Origin: Lumbricus rubellus
Taxonomy: Eukaryota; Annelida; Clitellata; Crassiclitellata; Lumbricidae
Reading direction: 5' to 3'
DNA length: 64,000 nt
Assembly (NCBI GenBank): GCA_945859605.1
Contig: OX243827.1
Location: forward strand, 28,933,641 to 28,997,640
Below, in pieces: positions 10,781-20,778 of this stretch. The translations under genes were made by a program, and so were the position numbers. Numbering within the stretch: the stretch's first letter is position 1; the number at the start of each line of letters is the position of its first letter. A model generated the notes under the pieces. That model saw only the letters and a list, made by a program, of their open reading frames with translations, was not told the origin of the DNA and did not search any database.

Positions 10781-10843
10781 ATTGGCTAGCCAATCAGATG
10801 CAGCAGAAATGGATGACGTCAGGCGTCTGGAACGTTGCTATGG
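10781..10843 (-). promoter_or_regulatory. Putative D2 promoter: CCAAT boxes, CRE, X-box-like site
   Basis: ATTGG at 10781 and CCAAT at 10790, a perfect CRE TGACGTCA at 10814-10821, and GTTGCTATGG at 10834-10843, close to an RFX X-box half-site, all within 180 bp 5' of the D2 start. CREM and RFX2 drive spermatid genes in vertebrates; relevance here is inference. Confidence 0.5.
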
Positions 10844-10888
10844 TTTCTTCTGTTCTACGCACAATGTAGTCTTTTTTAGGCGGTACTA

Positions 10889-10922
10889 AATATGATGATG
10901 ATGATGATGATGATGATTATGA

Positions 10923-10956
<34 letters not shown>

Positions 10957-10972
10957 GGTGGTGGTAGTGGTG
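10889..10972. repeat. (GAT)n then (GGT)n microsatellite
   Basis: Pure trinucleotide arrays, first (gat)n then (ggt)n. It directly abuts the SINE-like segment that follows. Confidence 0.95.
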
Positions 10973-11262
10973 CTCTGCCCGTAGGCAGGTTCATTGGTTT
11001 TACGCCCCTGGGGATGAGATGAGTGAGGTGGTTTCCAGTTGCCTTCCCCCACAGACAATGATGGGGAAGCAACTTGCCCAAGGTCGCTCCGCAGGAGCTT
11101 GCACCCCTGCGTCCCACACGTGATAGCCCGAGATAATCTAAATCTCTGAATGTCAACTCTCAGCCCGGGGCTTGAACCGTAGTCCGTTGCAATCAACAGA
11201 CGAATGCCGTTCGCGCTTACCGGTGTAGCTAACGAGGCTATCGTACTAAAATAATACATGTA
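10973..11262 (-). mobile_element. tRNA-derived SINE
   Basis: On the minus strand the head has an A-box-like TAGCTACACCGGTAAGC (11215-11231) and a B-box GGTTCAAGCCC (near 11168-11178), as in a tRNA promoter, followed by a non-tRNA body containing ttgggcaagttgcttcccca. The trinucleotide array at its far end may be its 3' tail. Confidence 0.75.
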
Positions 11263-11323
11263 GACTGAAAAAAATCAGGACGAACTGGGTTGGGGCTTCT
11301 GTGGCGCCAGCATCTAACCATTC

Positions 11324-11405
11324 ATTCATTCATTCCAGAATTTATATAGCGCTTCTTGAAGAAGGCTACTCAGAAACGCTCCCGACGCTAGCACGTCAAT
11401 AGACA
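11324..11405 (-). mobile_element. Retroelement 3' tail, inverted
   Basis: (attc)n followed by agaatttatatagcgcttct and cagaaacgctcccga: the common LINE/SINE tail of this window. Confidence 0.7.
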
Positions 11406-11514
11406 CAGTTTTGAGTTTAATAAAAAAAGTGCTTCAGTAAGAAACCCAGCAAGCAGACATACAGTGCTTAATTTAGATGTGTCGTGCATGTTTGTTTGCT
11501 TGTATGTGCACTTG

Positions 11515-11716
11515 TTATAGCGCCTCTTCAAGCTATCTCTACTCAGAGGCGCTCCCGAATGCAGAGCGGACAATGAATAGGAGTTTCACGCCGAAGCGCT
11601 GAGCAATTGTGAGTGAAGGACTTGCCCAAGGTCCTTACGCGGCGAGGTGGATTCGAACCTCGAACCTTCCGACTCCAGGGCAACGACGCCACCACTGCAC
11701 CACCGTGCTCCACCGC
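11515..11716 (-). mobile_element. tRNA-derived SINE, left arm of a head-to-head pair
   Basis: On the minus strand a tRNA-like head with A-box region GGTGGTGCAGTGGTGG and B-box GGTTCGAATCC (complement at 11649-11659), then ccttgggcaagtccttcac and a tail ending gggagcgcctctgagtagag. Paired head-to-head with the next SINE. Confidence 0.8.
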
Positions 11717-11940
11717 ATGTGCGCGGTGGTATAGTGGGTATGTTCGTTGCCTTCCACCCAGAAGGTTGCAGGTTTGAATCCACCTCAAGCCGCCTCGTAG
11801 GGACCTTGAGCAAGTGAGTCCTTCACTCGCAATTGCTCATACGCTTCCAAGTGAAATTCGATTCAGTGTCCGCGCTGTAATCGGGAGCGCTTCTGTGTAG
11901 CAAGCTTAATCTTGAAGGGGCTTCATAACAAGTGTACATA
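11717..11940 (+). mobile_element. tRNA-derived SINE, right arm of a head-to-head pair
   Basis: tRNA-like head GGTGGTATAGTGGGTA (A-box, about 11725-11740) and GGTTTGAATCC (B-box, 11771-11781), then cttgagcaagtgagtccttc and the tail gggagcgcttctgtgtagc. Same family as its inverted neighbour, so transcripts through both could fold back. Confidence 0.8.
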
Positions 11941-11954
11941 CACACATAGTCTAC

Positions 11955-12430
11955 CTATTGATTTATATAGCGCCTCTCGTGGAATGACTATACAGACTAA
12001 TGCGCTAAGATGATAAGTGTCGACGGAGAGTGAGAGCTAGTCTTCCTTGGGTTCGAATCCTTGTTAAGGCAGAGATTTCTGCCGATTTCTTACCCACTTA
12101 TCTTCTTCTTTTCTTTCCTCCGTCCAGTCGCGCCGACGATTAGTCCTTTACATGACGTTAATCGTCATATAAAAGTTTCTCGGTCCTTTTGCCAGGCGGT
12201 GACCATTCCTCTCCTGGCAGAGTAAGGAGGGCGGAAGAGGTCCGATAGGACCCAACGGTGTCCTTCCAGCACCTGCTTCCTGCGTTGGCCAGCTGTTTCA
12301 GGGTTCTTGGTGAGCCTGTCCACCTCGCGTGACGCCCTAGGAGGTCCTTCGGCCGAGGCCTTCTCCCCTGACGGCATAGCCTCACCAAAGCATTCCCTTA
12401 CTTGGCTGTTCACCCTCCCACCGCTCTGAG
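11955..12430. other. SINE-like debris, no gene
   Basis: Another inverted tail (tttatatagcgcctctcgtgg) near 11961, and a B-box-like gggttcgaatcc near 12050. The rest is moderately GC-rich. ORFs at 12158-12413 (-) have no recognisable domain. Confidence 0.45.
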
Positions 12431-12619
12431 GTGCAGGTCGGACGTTGGGGGGGGGGGTGCGTCTCTATAATACTAGCCAATTCAGTTACAATCGTAATCG
12501 TAAATTCGAAACTTCTACAGCGCCCACAAGGCGAAGTTACAGGAACAGCAAAATATTCGCAGCAGACGCTCAATGAAAACAACGACCAGTATTATAATTT
12601 TATTATATATTATGCTGTC

Positions 12620-13115
12620 GATGAGAAGAATGGACTGCGAGGGAGAGGAGCGAGGACTGCTCGCCTCATTGGCCGCATACCTAAATATTCCTCTGTCTCT
12701 GCGTATAATTATGCGTGACGTTCTTCACTGGCTCCCTGTTTCACAGCGCATCTCCTACCGAGTTGCCGCACTTGTCTGGCGTTGCCTTACTGATTGTGCT
12801 CCATCATACCTGCCTATCCTTTGTCGACCTGTCTCCGACCTTGCAGCCCGCCGAGCTCTTCGCTCTGCGATAGAGGGGGAGGCTTTTGGTTCCTCGAGCT
12901 CGCACTTCTACAATACAGCGCCGAGCCTTTTCTACTGTGTGTCCCGCTATCTGGTATGGCCTCCCACTAAACTTGCGACTTATGCCTAGACTAAATTCAC
13001 CCGCTTTTTATAAGTTGCTCAAAACCTATAATTTTAGCTGTGGCTGGACCGGGAGCGCCTCTGAGTAGGTTTCTTGAAGAAGCGCTATATAAGTTCACGA
13101 AATGAATGAATGAAT
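12620..13115 (+). mobile_element. CR1/Jockey-type LINE C-terminal fragment, frameshifted
   Basis: Reads LHWLPVSQRISYRVAALVW, SYLPILCRPV, then shifts frame to VPRARTSTIQRRAFSTV. This is the region after the RT domain that is complete at 55225-55570. The 3' end is gggagcgcctctgagtaggt then a (gaat)n tail. 5'-truncated. Confidence 0.9.
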
Positions 13116-13287
13116 GAATTTCGAATCAACCGCTATTCAAATTCATGTTGTTATTAATTTATTTATTTATTTGATTTTTTCAAATTCATGTTGTCAATAA
13201 TAACAGTCTTACCTATTCGATTTCCTTTATTTAGGCCTACAAGAAACTCATAGAAAAAGAAGAGAAGACATGAAATCCAGTTAACCA

Positions 13288-13293
13288 TTTATT
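13288..13293 (-). terminator. Poly(A) signal of protamine-like gene D1
   Basis: TTGTGAATAAA on the minus strand, about 160 bp past the D1 stop, matching the D2 site in sequence context. Confidence 0.65.
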
Positions 13294-13451
13294 CACAACC
13301 CATCTCCAACAACTGTTACAATCAATTCTTTACCTCTTTTAAATTCCTATTTAATCGTTCGTTTTTCGATTTTTACGTCTATATTCAGTTCCTTTTGTCC
13401 AGCGTCCCTCCTCCTCCCCGCTCGGTCGGATGGCCAAGGCCGCAGCACGAA

Positions 13452-13750
13452 CTACGAGTTGTAGCAGGTCTTGCGGCGGATGCGCCTCCTCCTACCCCTC
13501 GCGTAGACGTCCGAGTAGGGCACACGTGTGTGCATCCGTCCACCGCGCCTCCTCGACCCCCTTCGGCGTCGTCGTCTCCGCCGTCGAGACATCGCTCCTC
13601 CACCGACGGATGCCGATCGGCGACGACTCCGCGACCTGCCTCCTCCCGTCTCCATCTCCATCGTCTCCATCTCGCCGTCGTTGTCGTCGTCGTCCCGGTC
13701 GACCGCGCTGCCGTCCTGCGATGCACTTCTGCGACCCATGACTACTTCTA
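13452..13750 (-). CDS. D1 exon 2 (acidic block and Arg-rich body)
   Basis: Acceptor gtgtttgtgtgtctacag. VEVVMGRRSASQDG, an Asp/Glu block, then nine consecutive Arg near residue 92. Stop at 13452-13454. Very CpG-rich compared with its surroundings. Confidence 0.72.
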
Positions 13751-14198
13751 CTGTAGACACACAAACACAATAACAACTCATTAGCATCATCAGCAACAAT
13801 CTACACTGAAAGAACAACAGCCATCATCATCGTCATTGTCATCGTCATCGTCGTCGTTGTCGTTGTTGTTATTTAGCCTATACCTGAGAAATTTCGACTA
13901 GCAGTGGTGAGGGCGACTTCGAAAGTCTATGTTGCGCCAATGTTAAAAGATATGGAGATTCCTATGCTAAGCCTCCTTTCGATGTTTATCTAGCGCCTAT
14001 TATTTTCGTTTCAGAGCCCTAGCTTAAAAATTCTGGCTATCTGTAAGCTTATCTATCGGTCTAGAAGCGTTTTAGTTTGGACTGCTTACCGTTGACTGCA
14101 GTCGAAGGTCTTCCTCTTGCTGCTCCTTCTTCTTCGGCCGGCTGCTTCCTCCCTCTGGACCCTGGAACTGGTCGGGTCAGACCCTCACTCCTATACAT
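13452..14198 (-). CDS. Protamine-like Arg-rich protein, two exons (gene D1)
   Basis: Two exons on the minus strand: 14090-14198 and 13452-13750, joined over a 339-bp intron (donor gtaagc, acceptor tgtgtctacag), phase 1 on both sides. The 135-residue product has a mixed N-terminus (MYRSEGLTRPVPGSRGRK, then AEEEGAARGR), an acidic central block (DRDDDDNDGEMETMEMET, residues 54-71), then an Arg-rich body (GGGRSRSRRRSASVGGG, SRRRRRRRRRGSRRRGGR) and the end RRRRIRRKTCYNS. The order acidic, Arg-rich, terminal Cys-Tyr and Ser is shared with D2 3.3 kb away, so they are tandem paralogues. I infer a sperm nuclear basic protein, perhaps made as a precursor. Alternative: an unrelated RS/Arg-rich nuclear protein. 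A CRE-like TGACGTAA and CCAAT lie just upstream. Confidence 0.72.
13812..13873. repeat. Imperfect (CAT/CGT/TGT) trinucleotide repeat
   Basis: catcatcatcgtcattgtca and related units inside the D1 intron. Confidence 0.9.
14090..14198 (-). CDS. D1 exon 1
   Basis: Starts at ATG (14198-14196), 36 codons plus one base, donor gtaagc. No in-frame stop. The phase matches exon 2 exactly. Confidence 0.68.
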
Positions 14199-14227
14199 CA
14201 AGGTCAAGACCCCCTTCCGACAGATTC

Positions 14228-14270
14228 ATTGGTCCGTTGTTTTGGTGACGTTTCACGTTTTGTGACGTAA
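14228..14270 (-). promoter_or_regulatory. Putative D1 promoter: CCAAT and CRE-like sites
   Basis: On the minus strand TTACGTCA (14263-14270), a second ACGTCACC half-site (near 14246-14253) and CCAAT (14228-14232) lie 30-72 bp 5' of the D1 ATG, the same two motif types as before D2. Confidence 0.5.
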
Positions 14271-14361
14271 GTTCGGAGGAATTTGTAGCGCGGGATGATT
14301 AGCTGCTTTTCTGCGCTTATACGTTGTGCACAGTGTCCAATTTATTTAATTCACTTTGATT

Positions 14362-14399
14362 GTTTAGAGCACGCCCTGGACTCAGGGCGTGCTCTAAAC
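14362..14399. repeat. Perfect 17-bp hairpin
   Basis: gtttagagcacgccctg and its exact complement separated by a 4-base loop (gact), 165 bp 5' of the D1 ATG. It could form a cruciform or an RNA stem-loop. Confidence 0.95.
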
Positions 14400-14498
14400 C
14401 CACTCCCCCTCCAACAAAGACCCCTCATTCCATGCGACCAAGACCACATGACCAAATCGTCCAACTGGGAAATTGGCGGACAACTTAACGAGAAAAAT

Positions 14499-14529
14499 AA
14501 TGTTGTAAGCAGAAAATGCTTACAACATT
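14499..14529. repeat. Perfect 13-bp hairpin
   Basis: aatgttgtaagca and tgcttacaacatt around a 5-base loop, 100 bp beyond the previous hairpin. Confidence 0.95.
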
Positions 14530-14774
14530 TAAGTATGCATTATTGGAAGAAAAAAAACTGAGACAGGAATCGCCTTTTTCCATTCTGTCTGTGCGTATTT
14601 TTATTTATTTAAAAATTAAATGTCAGTTTATTTTTTTTCACGAAGCAGCAGTTGTTCAAAAAAGTTGTGTAATATCGTCTGTTATAGACAGGTCTTACAC
14701 TCTTATAGGCCTACAGTCATCAGCGTGTAAAGCTATAAAGAAAGTCGATCTCTCTTTACGCAGACGAAGGCAGA

Positions 14775-15092
14775 GGCAGGGGCGGATCCAGGGGAGACCA
14801 ATCCGGCCATGGCCGCCCATTTAGAAATGGCCATGTATCGTGCCCCCCCCCCCCAGTTGGTTTCAACAAGCTTAGGCTATAATTCGGTATATTGTCAAGG
14901 ATTTGGACACAATGACTAAAAAAGGTCATCAACGTTTTTGGGCGGATGAAATGGTAACATTTTTCCATAAAATTTCCCCAGATGACTAGAAAAGGTCATC
15001 AACTTTTTTGGCGGATACGATAGAAAAATTTTCCAAACCCAAGGTCAAGAATTTTTGGGCCCCCCTCCAAAGTTTCTGTATCCGCCCTTGGG
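14775..15092. mobile_element. MITE (GGGGCGGATCCAG type)
   Basis: Ends caggggcggatccag and ctgtatccgcccttg are imperfect inverted repeats. Inside, a unit gactaaaaaaggtcatcaac followed by tttttgggcggat occurs twice. No coding capacity. Related cores recur at 15218, 21650 and 22000. Confidence 0.7.
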
Positions 15093-15630
15093 CAGAGGGT
15101 AACTTTAAACTCCGTTAATTAATAACTTCTTAACAGTTGGATAGAGCTATGAAGCATCACGAGTTCATTAATTTCTCTCATCTTCTTATTATTATCTTAA
15201 GATAATTATTGCCATTCGACCTAAAAAAGGTCATCAGATTTTTCGGCCGAAGATCCCCCCCTCATAAATTTCCGAACAGGGTCCCACATTTCCTAACCCG
15301 GTCATGATTACAATAATTGCTATTTAAACTACGTAATTATTTCAATACTCAAATAAAATATTACTGCCCGTCCCTGATTAATACAGTTGGATTAAGAGTG
15401 AATAGTCTATACTTACTTACTAATTATGCAGCAGGCAGATGACGTCATAATCAACAAAGTCAAAATCGGTTCCTTGGTCAAGATTGAGTAATGGTCGAGC
15501 GCTTCATATTGATGATGGTCGGTTCTAACGGTCATCAGCTTCAACCAATTTTATTATGACGAGGTAAATTAATTATTACGCGGGAGATTTAAGCGGGTGA
15601 CGCTTCATATCCACGACCCTATATAACAGC
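15093..15630. other. Intergenic; one MITE core
   Basis: A core cgacctaaaaaaggtcatca with flanking C-run occurs at about 15218-15262, perhaps a decayed relative of the previous MITE. Otherwise unique DNA. Confidence 0.45.
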
Positions 15631-15631
15631 G

Positions 15632-15765
15632 ACATGGTGGTGGACCGGTAACGCGTCCGCTCACGGAGCGGGAAGTTGCGGGTTCGACTACGGGTAACGA
15701 CCTTGGGCAAGTTGTTTACGCACACGTGCCTCTGTCACCAAGCAGTATAATTTGCTACATGCACC
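15632..15765 (+). mobile_element. tRNA-derived SINE
   Basis: Head with TGGTGGACCGGTAACGCG (A-box-like) and GGGTTCGACTAC (B-box, about 15680-15691), then ccttgggcaagttgtttacg as in the other SINEs. End unclear. Confidence 0.65.
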
Positions 15766-15951
15766 GGGGTAAGCTGGGAAGTAAACAGCAAGTCCTGCGA
15801 TACACTGGCCCCGTGTCCAGGACCTTGGGATTCGTCCATCGCTGGCTCAGGGCTATGGAAAAGGAGATGAGCGCCTCCCTATGTTCCTCATGGAACGGGA
15901 TAGGACTTTTTTTACATAACAGCCTTTCCAACTTTTTGCATTGTGTATTTT

Positions 15952-16165
15952 TTAAGCATTTATAAAGCGCCTCTAGTAGCCTACGGTGAACCGTTCAGAG
16001 GCGCTCCCAGTTGCAAGGAACCGCGAGAAGAAGCAGATTTTGGGAAGACACAAGGTAGAAGAGAGACAGAATTGTTGCAGAGCGAACAGAATGAAAAAGC
16101 GCGTTCCAAAGAAAAGGACGAACTGGGCAAATGATCGAGACAGTACGACGAGACTGAGACATGTA
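15952..16165 (-). mobile_element. LINE 3' end, same family as 53853-55625
   Basis: Reverse complement of the last 200 bp of that LINE: gcatttataaagcgcctcta, gtgaaccgttcagaggcgct, ggaaccgcgagaagaagcag. Diverged and 5'-truncated. Confidence 0.85.
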
Positions 16166-16635
16166 TAGCAGTTGAAGAGGGTTCCAACTTCCAATTGGAA
16201 ACCATGAGCAAGTCATTCCCACGCTTTTGCCATTCGACCTCGATATTCTGTCGTCGTGTGATAGTGTGACCTTCTGAGCTTTGAAGACATAGATAAACTA
16301 ACAATGTCAGATACAATCGTATTGGTTTTTACTTTATTTCAATTCGAATAGATCACAACTAGAGATGCAGTCTATAAAAGATAAGAAGCAGCATGCAGTC
16401 TATTTTCTCCTCTAGTCATGCGATTGTAAATGGTAAGAATGCAATTTACTGGTAAGATAATGTTGAGTAGGTCTGGAAAGGAAGGCACAGGTTGTGAGAC
16501 TACAGCATGCGGTTTTTGATGATTTGCAACTACTTTTTCAACGTGCTGCAAGAAATACAGAGATCTAGCAATAGGTGATGGATAGTCAGATAGATGATTT
16601 ATATTTCATTGTTTTTAAGCATTTATAAATCGCCT

Positions 16636-16835
16636 TTAGTAATTGTAATTGTAATTGTAATCAAACATTTATATAGGCCTATAGTATATAGCGCCACTTC
16701 AAGAGAACTCCTCAGAGGCGCACCCGATCTGACACCAAACCATAATCAAAGAGAATGGTTTTCAAACGCTTGCGGAAATGGGCAATGAAAGTCAAATAAG
16801 TTCATTACGGAGACTAATAGGCAACTTATTCTATG
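16636..16835 (-). mobile_element. LINE 3' end, same family as 52748-53325
   Basis: (aattgt)n tail, tatagcgccacttcaagaga, then atggttttcaaacgcttgcg inverted. A second copy of the fragment at 9297-9480, with taggcctatagtatata inserted inside the tail. Confidence 0.85.
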
Positions 16836-17344
16836 CAGCACTGTGGAAGTATCGGTGAACCGTACAGAAACGTTCCCCGTTCGTAAGGTCCCGCTGCAGA
16901 AGACACTTTTTACACAAGCACACCGAGAGAGAAATGTCAGCAATGAGAAGTAAATTAATGACATCGATCACCATAACACTTGTGACCAAATTCCTCTCAG
17001 ACTAATAAATAAGTGCCAAATGCATTACTAAACACACATCAACATAAGCTACGTAAATCATGACATGGCAGGTTATGCAAAAGGTCACATCGTGGACCAC
17101 ACGTGCAGGAAATAATGACCCGTAGAAAGATATCTAACGGTTTTTTTCTCAGTATACAAGATTAATGGGAGAACACTTAGTGTGGCATGTAAACAATGCA
17201 TTGTCGACGCAACTGATTGATATGTATTAAATGACAAAAAACCCGCCTGTGAAATGCTGGAATACATGAAATATCATAATTATGATTCGTGAGAACATCA
17301 ACACAAATGCATAATTGGACTTTCAATTGTAAGTGACTGTGCAC

Positions 17345-17475
17345 AATTTTAATTTTAATTGTAATTGAACATTAATATAAAGCGCCGCTCGCAGATTCAG
17401 TAGCGCTCCCGACCCAAGTCAGCGCTCCCGCTAACAAAATAGTATGTATAGTCTTCAGGCGTTTACGGAACAAGG
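17345..17475 (-). mobile_element. Diverged LINE 3' end
   Basis: (aattgt)n-like tail followed by attaatataaagcgccgctc and gcgtttacggaacaaggg; older than the copies at 9297 and 16636. Confidence 0.6.
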
Positions 17476-19361
17476 GAAGAGAAAGATCAACTGTAGGCTA
17501 CATGATGTATGTAAAAATTATAGTAAACGCAGTGACTGTTAGGATATCACTTATTAGGTCAACAGTACTGTTGGAGTGTTGCTTATGCACTTATGCAGAG
17601 TTCATGCGATTATCAGACTCAGCTTACTTACTACATAACTCGAATCCTCGTCCTGTAACAGAATGCTGCGGGCAACTTTGAGTAGATGATCAATAGCCTA
17701 TAATTGTCAACCACCCGTCAAACATAATATGCTTTCGATATATTTTATAGCGAAAGCTTTTAGAAACATAGCATGTGTTCTGGGAAAGTTTTATATTTTG
17801 ATAGGATGTTAGAATCAACAAAAGATTGATAAATTCATTGTTTATAGTTTGTAGTATCCCAAAAGCTGAGAACCAGCTGGAGAAGTATTAACTGCTCATT
17901 AATCTCTTCTTAAACAACGGCCCTGGGAGTTGATAGTTGTTTAGTTAGATAATAATAATAGCCTACTGATGTTTTGAATAAGAAGATACCAGCAACTTAA
18001 ATGTCACAACTTCCTGCTTTGTTATCGAATTTCATGGACCCATGATATTCTATACCCATGACTTAGTTGAGCTATTCCCTAATAGGGCAGTGGTTACTGG
18101 TTATCAGTCTAGTATGGGCGGGATGGAGCTCACACGCGTGAACTTATTTGAAGGGGTAATAGTGCATAATGGTAGGCGCGATAGATTACTATTGGCTAAT
18201 GCGTTGAAGTGGCGAATATCTGCACTCGCATGTAATTGATCAACATATCCTGGTCTTAGTCTGCTAAGTAGGCTACTCTGCTCTAGGCAGTCGTTGCAGT
18301 GTGCTTTCGGATTGAAAGTTTTCGTTTTCCGTTTCCCAAAAGGCCCCACCAGGCAAGGACCGAATAGGCCTATATCATCTTCCCTTTCTGTGCTGCTTTG
18401 ATTACAATCGTCTATCATAGCTTCCTTCAATCCATACACGCCCAGAATCGGAGAGCTTATAATTATTTAATTCATTAAGTACTAATACTAACTTGCGTTA
18501 TTTAAATGGTCATGGAGCTAGGGGTCAGAACTGTATAAGCTGTTAGCTTTTTCTGATTCCTTTTGCACTCTGTTTAGTGACTCATGTTTATTCTGTTTGA
18601 CTTGTGTGTGCAATAAATAAACAAATCAAATTTCTGTCTGGCCATTATAGCCCTTGTATATGTTGCTCAATATTGAAGTATGGTATTGAGTAGGCCCTAC
18701 TTTCAATAGATTTATTTAGTTCTTCTCGCAGAATGGCTATTCAGATTGCCTTTCAGTAGGCTACGGAGTTTCCGGTGAAAATACATGGAAATGGTTTTTT
18801 TAAAGACTGAAAGACTAGAAGGAGGAAACCAGCAGTTAGTTTAGCCAATATTGAGGGCGAGAGGTCACTCTTACCACAACAAACGTAAAATGCCGGACTC
18901 TGTCATTATTACTCGCAGGATTTTCATTAGTTCCACTGTGGTCATTTCTGGTGTTCAAATCAAAGTGGTAGGCCGACTCTGCCCTCAGCTTTTTCGTTAT
19001 GGATCGAAGCATGCGATTTGAAATGGAACCGGTTCACTTTCTTCCAATTGCATCATTAATTATTTTTTATTCTGATAACGAAATATGATCCAATTCTGAT
19101 TTTCCGATCTCACTATTGTCTTATCGGAACGAGGATGTAGAATCGTCCGCAGATAATTATAAGCAATCTACTATAGGCCTATAGCAGGATGTGACGACTG
19201 CCATCTGGATGATACTATTATAAAAATTATAGTGAAGTTAACTGGTGTTAGACATGAGCTCTGGGATATAATAGACCTATTAGTATAGCTTACTCGCGCT
19301 GCTACAGATGATGCTCTGCCGAGGAAATTACTTGATGCCCGTCAAGTGGTTTACAATCCAG
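17476..19361. other. Intergenic or upstream intron, no supported gene
   Basis: Unique AT-rich sequence. The ORF at 18042-18239 (+) has no domain or splice support. The adhesion GPCR gene may start somewhere here. Confidence 0.4.
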
Positions 19362-19461
19362 CTGTGTAGGCCCGGGGAACTGGCACTTATGAGAGCTGCT
19401 CGGTCAAATAACTATGCGTGCGTCACCGAGTATTATGTCTTCGAGAAGTTAAAGTCAACCA
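19362..19461 (+). CDS. Candidate upstream exon of the adhesion GPCR (Ig-like C-terminal half)
   Basis: Open segment between acceptor gtttacaatccag and donor gtgagt, phase 0 to 1. Reads SNNYACVTEYYVFEKLKST, reminiscent of the Y-x-C end of an Ig domain. Its phase-1 end would splice in frame to the hormone-receptor exon at 25786. The first half of the domain was not found, so this is a weak candidate. Confidence 0.3.
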
Positions 19462-19639
19462 GTGAGTTTTATTCATTGTGTTTTATTCATGATTACAGTA
19501 CGTTTTCAGAATTTTCTTAAATATAGCTGACCGTATTGAAAAAGTTTAGGCCTACTCGCGACAGTGAAAGAATTCAGGCTAAGGAATTTTTGTCTAATGC
19601 GAAATTTTCCGTAGACCTTTATCATAGGCCTAATCGTCG

Positions 19640-19792
19640 TGGTCATCATTACCATCATCATCGTCATCATCATCATATCATCATCGTCATCATCATAATT
19701 TTCATCGTCGTCGTCGACATTATCATCATCATCAGCAGCAGCAGCAACAACAACAATATCGTCATCATCATTATCATCGTCATCATACCTGA
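19640..19792. repeat. Imperfect (CAT/CGT) trinucleotide repeat
   Basis: Mixed tcatcatcatcgtcatca units with a short (cag)n/(caa)n core. It produces false poly-His and poly-Asp ORFs. Confidence 0.95.
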
Positions 19793-20778
19793 ACCTTAGT
19801 CTATGATGACGTACGAACGAAATCATAATTTCTTATCAGAACTCGCATCCAGGTCAGTTTGATCAAGTCCAGTTTGGAACATAATAATTATAAGCAATAG
19901 TAAATGCATGAGAATTATTGAATACAGACACTGACGCCATAAAAAAACTTGCAATTGCGAGTTGCAAAATAAGAGTGTTTAATCTAGCCTCCTCCTCCTC
20001 GGGGATTCAGGTTTGTGGCGGGTGGATTTCCACATTGCAATAGTAGCATTAATTAAACAGCTGCACTTTTCAGCGCTAATAGTAGTGGCCTGAGACTTCA
20101 ATAAATAATTATAGGCTATACTTACATTGATCATTAATTTTTTGTGAGTCTCCACATTTTAATGGTACCCTATTGATGATCATTTTAACAAAATGCTGTA
20201 TTATTGCAGTACTGATAAAAATGAGCGTTTTAAGATTTGTGTAACATTGAAGGAGCGCTATATGAAATCTTGCAATCAGGCCCGGTTCTAGGGCAAGGCG
20301 AACGAGGCAGCCGCCTTGTGCCCCCGCGCCTTCAGAGGCCCCGCGCTGCGAGTCGCATATTTATTTCTAATTGTTAGCATCCGTTATCAAATATCAGATG
20401 TTCAAATAATTAAATGAAACTTAGTTATTGCTTTCATGGTAAATTTTGGTGTTAAGAGCCTGATTTCCATTTTGCCTCCAACTTTCCATTGGTCCATTTT
20501 ATTTGGATTTTTCATAGGAGTGTGGTCACAATACCTTATTGGCAGAATGTTCACGCCGCAAATTTTGCTTGAGGACCCGCTCATCGCTTGCTGCCTTGGT
20601 CCCCTCAAACCCTAGGGTGAGCCTGCATGTAATTAATGAATGCAATGAATGAATGACTACTGTTCTTTTTCAGTTCGTAAACAGCGTCCTTCCTGATATC
20701 TGATCTATCGAGCAGTTGACAGGGTTGCATTGGATTACAAAGAGACCAGAGAACCAGATGTACTGTAGGCTAAGTGTG

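Noticed and set aside
11649..11781. tRNA genes
   Set aside because: A- and B-boxes are present, but no proper cloverleaf acceptor stem or anticodon arm; they are heads of tRNA-derived SINEs.
12158..12413. Minus-strand ORFs with basic composition
   Set aside because: No similarity to D1/D2, no acceptor or donor in phase, surrounded by SINE debris.
13395..13784. Plus-strand Pro/Arg-rich ORFs over D1 (and 10163-10423 over D2)
   Set aside because: They are shadows of the GC-rich minus-strand exons; only the minus strand has matching splice phases, paralogy and poly(A) sites.
18042..18439. ORFs on both strands in the 18-kb region
   Set aside because: Overlapping opposite-strand ORFs without family resemblance or splice signals.
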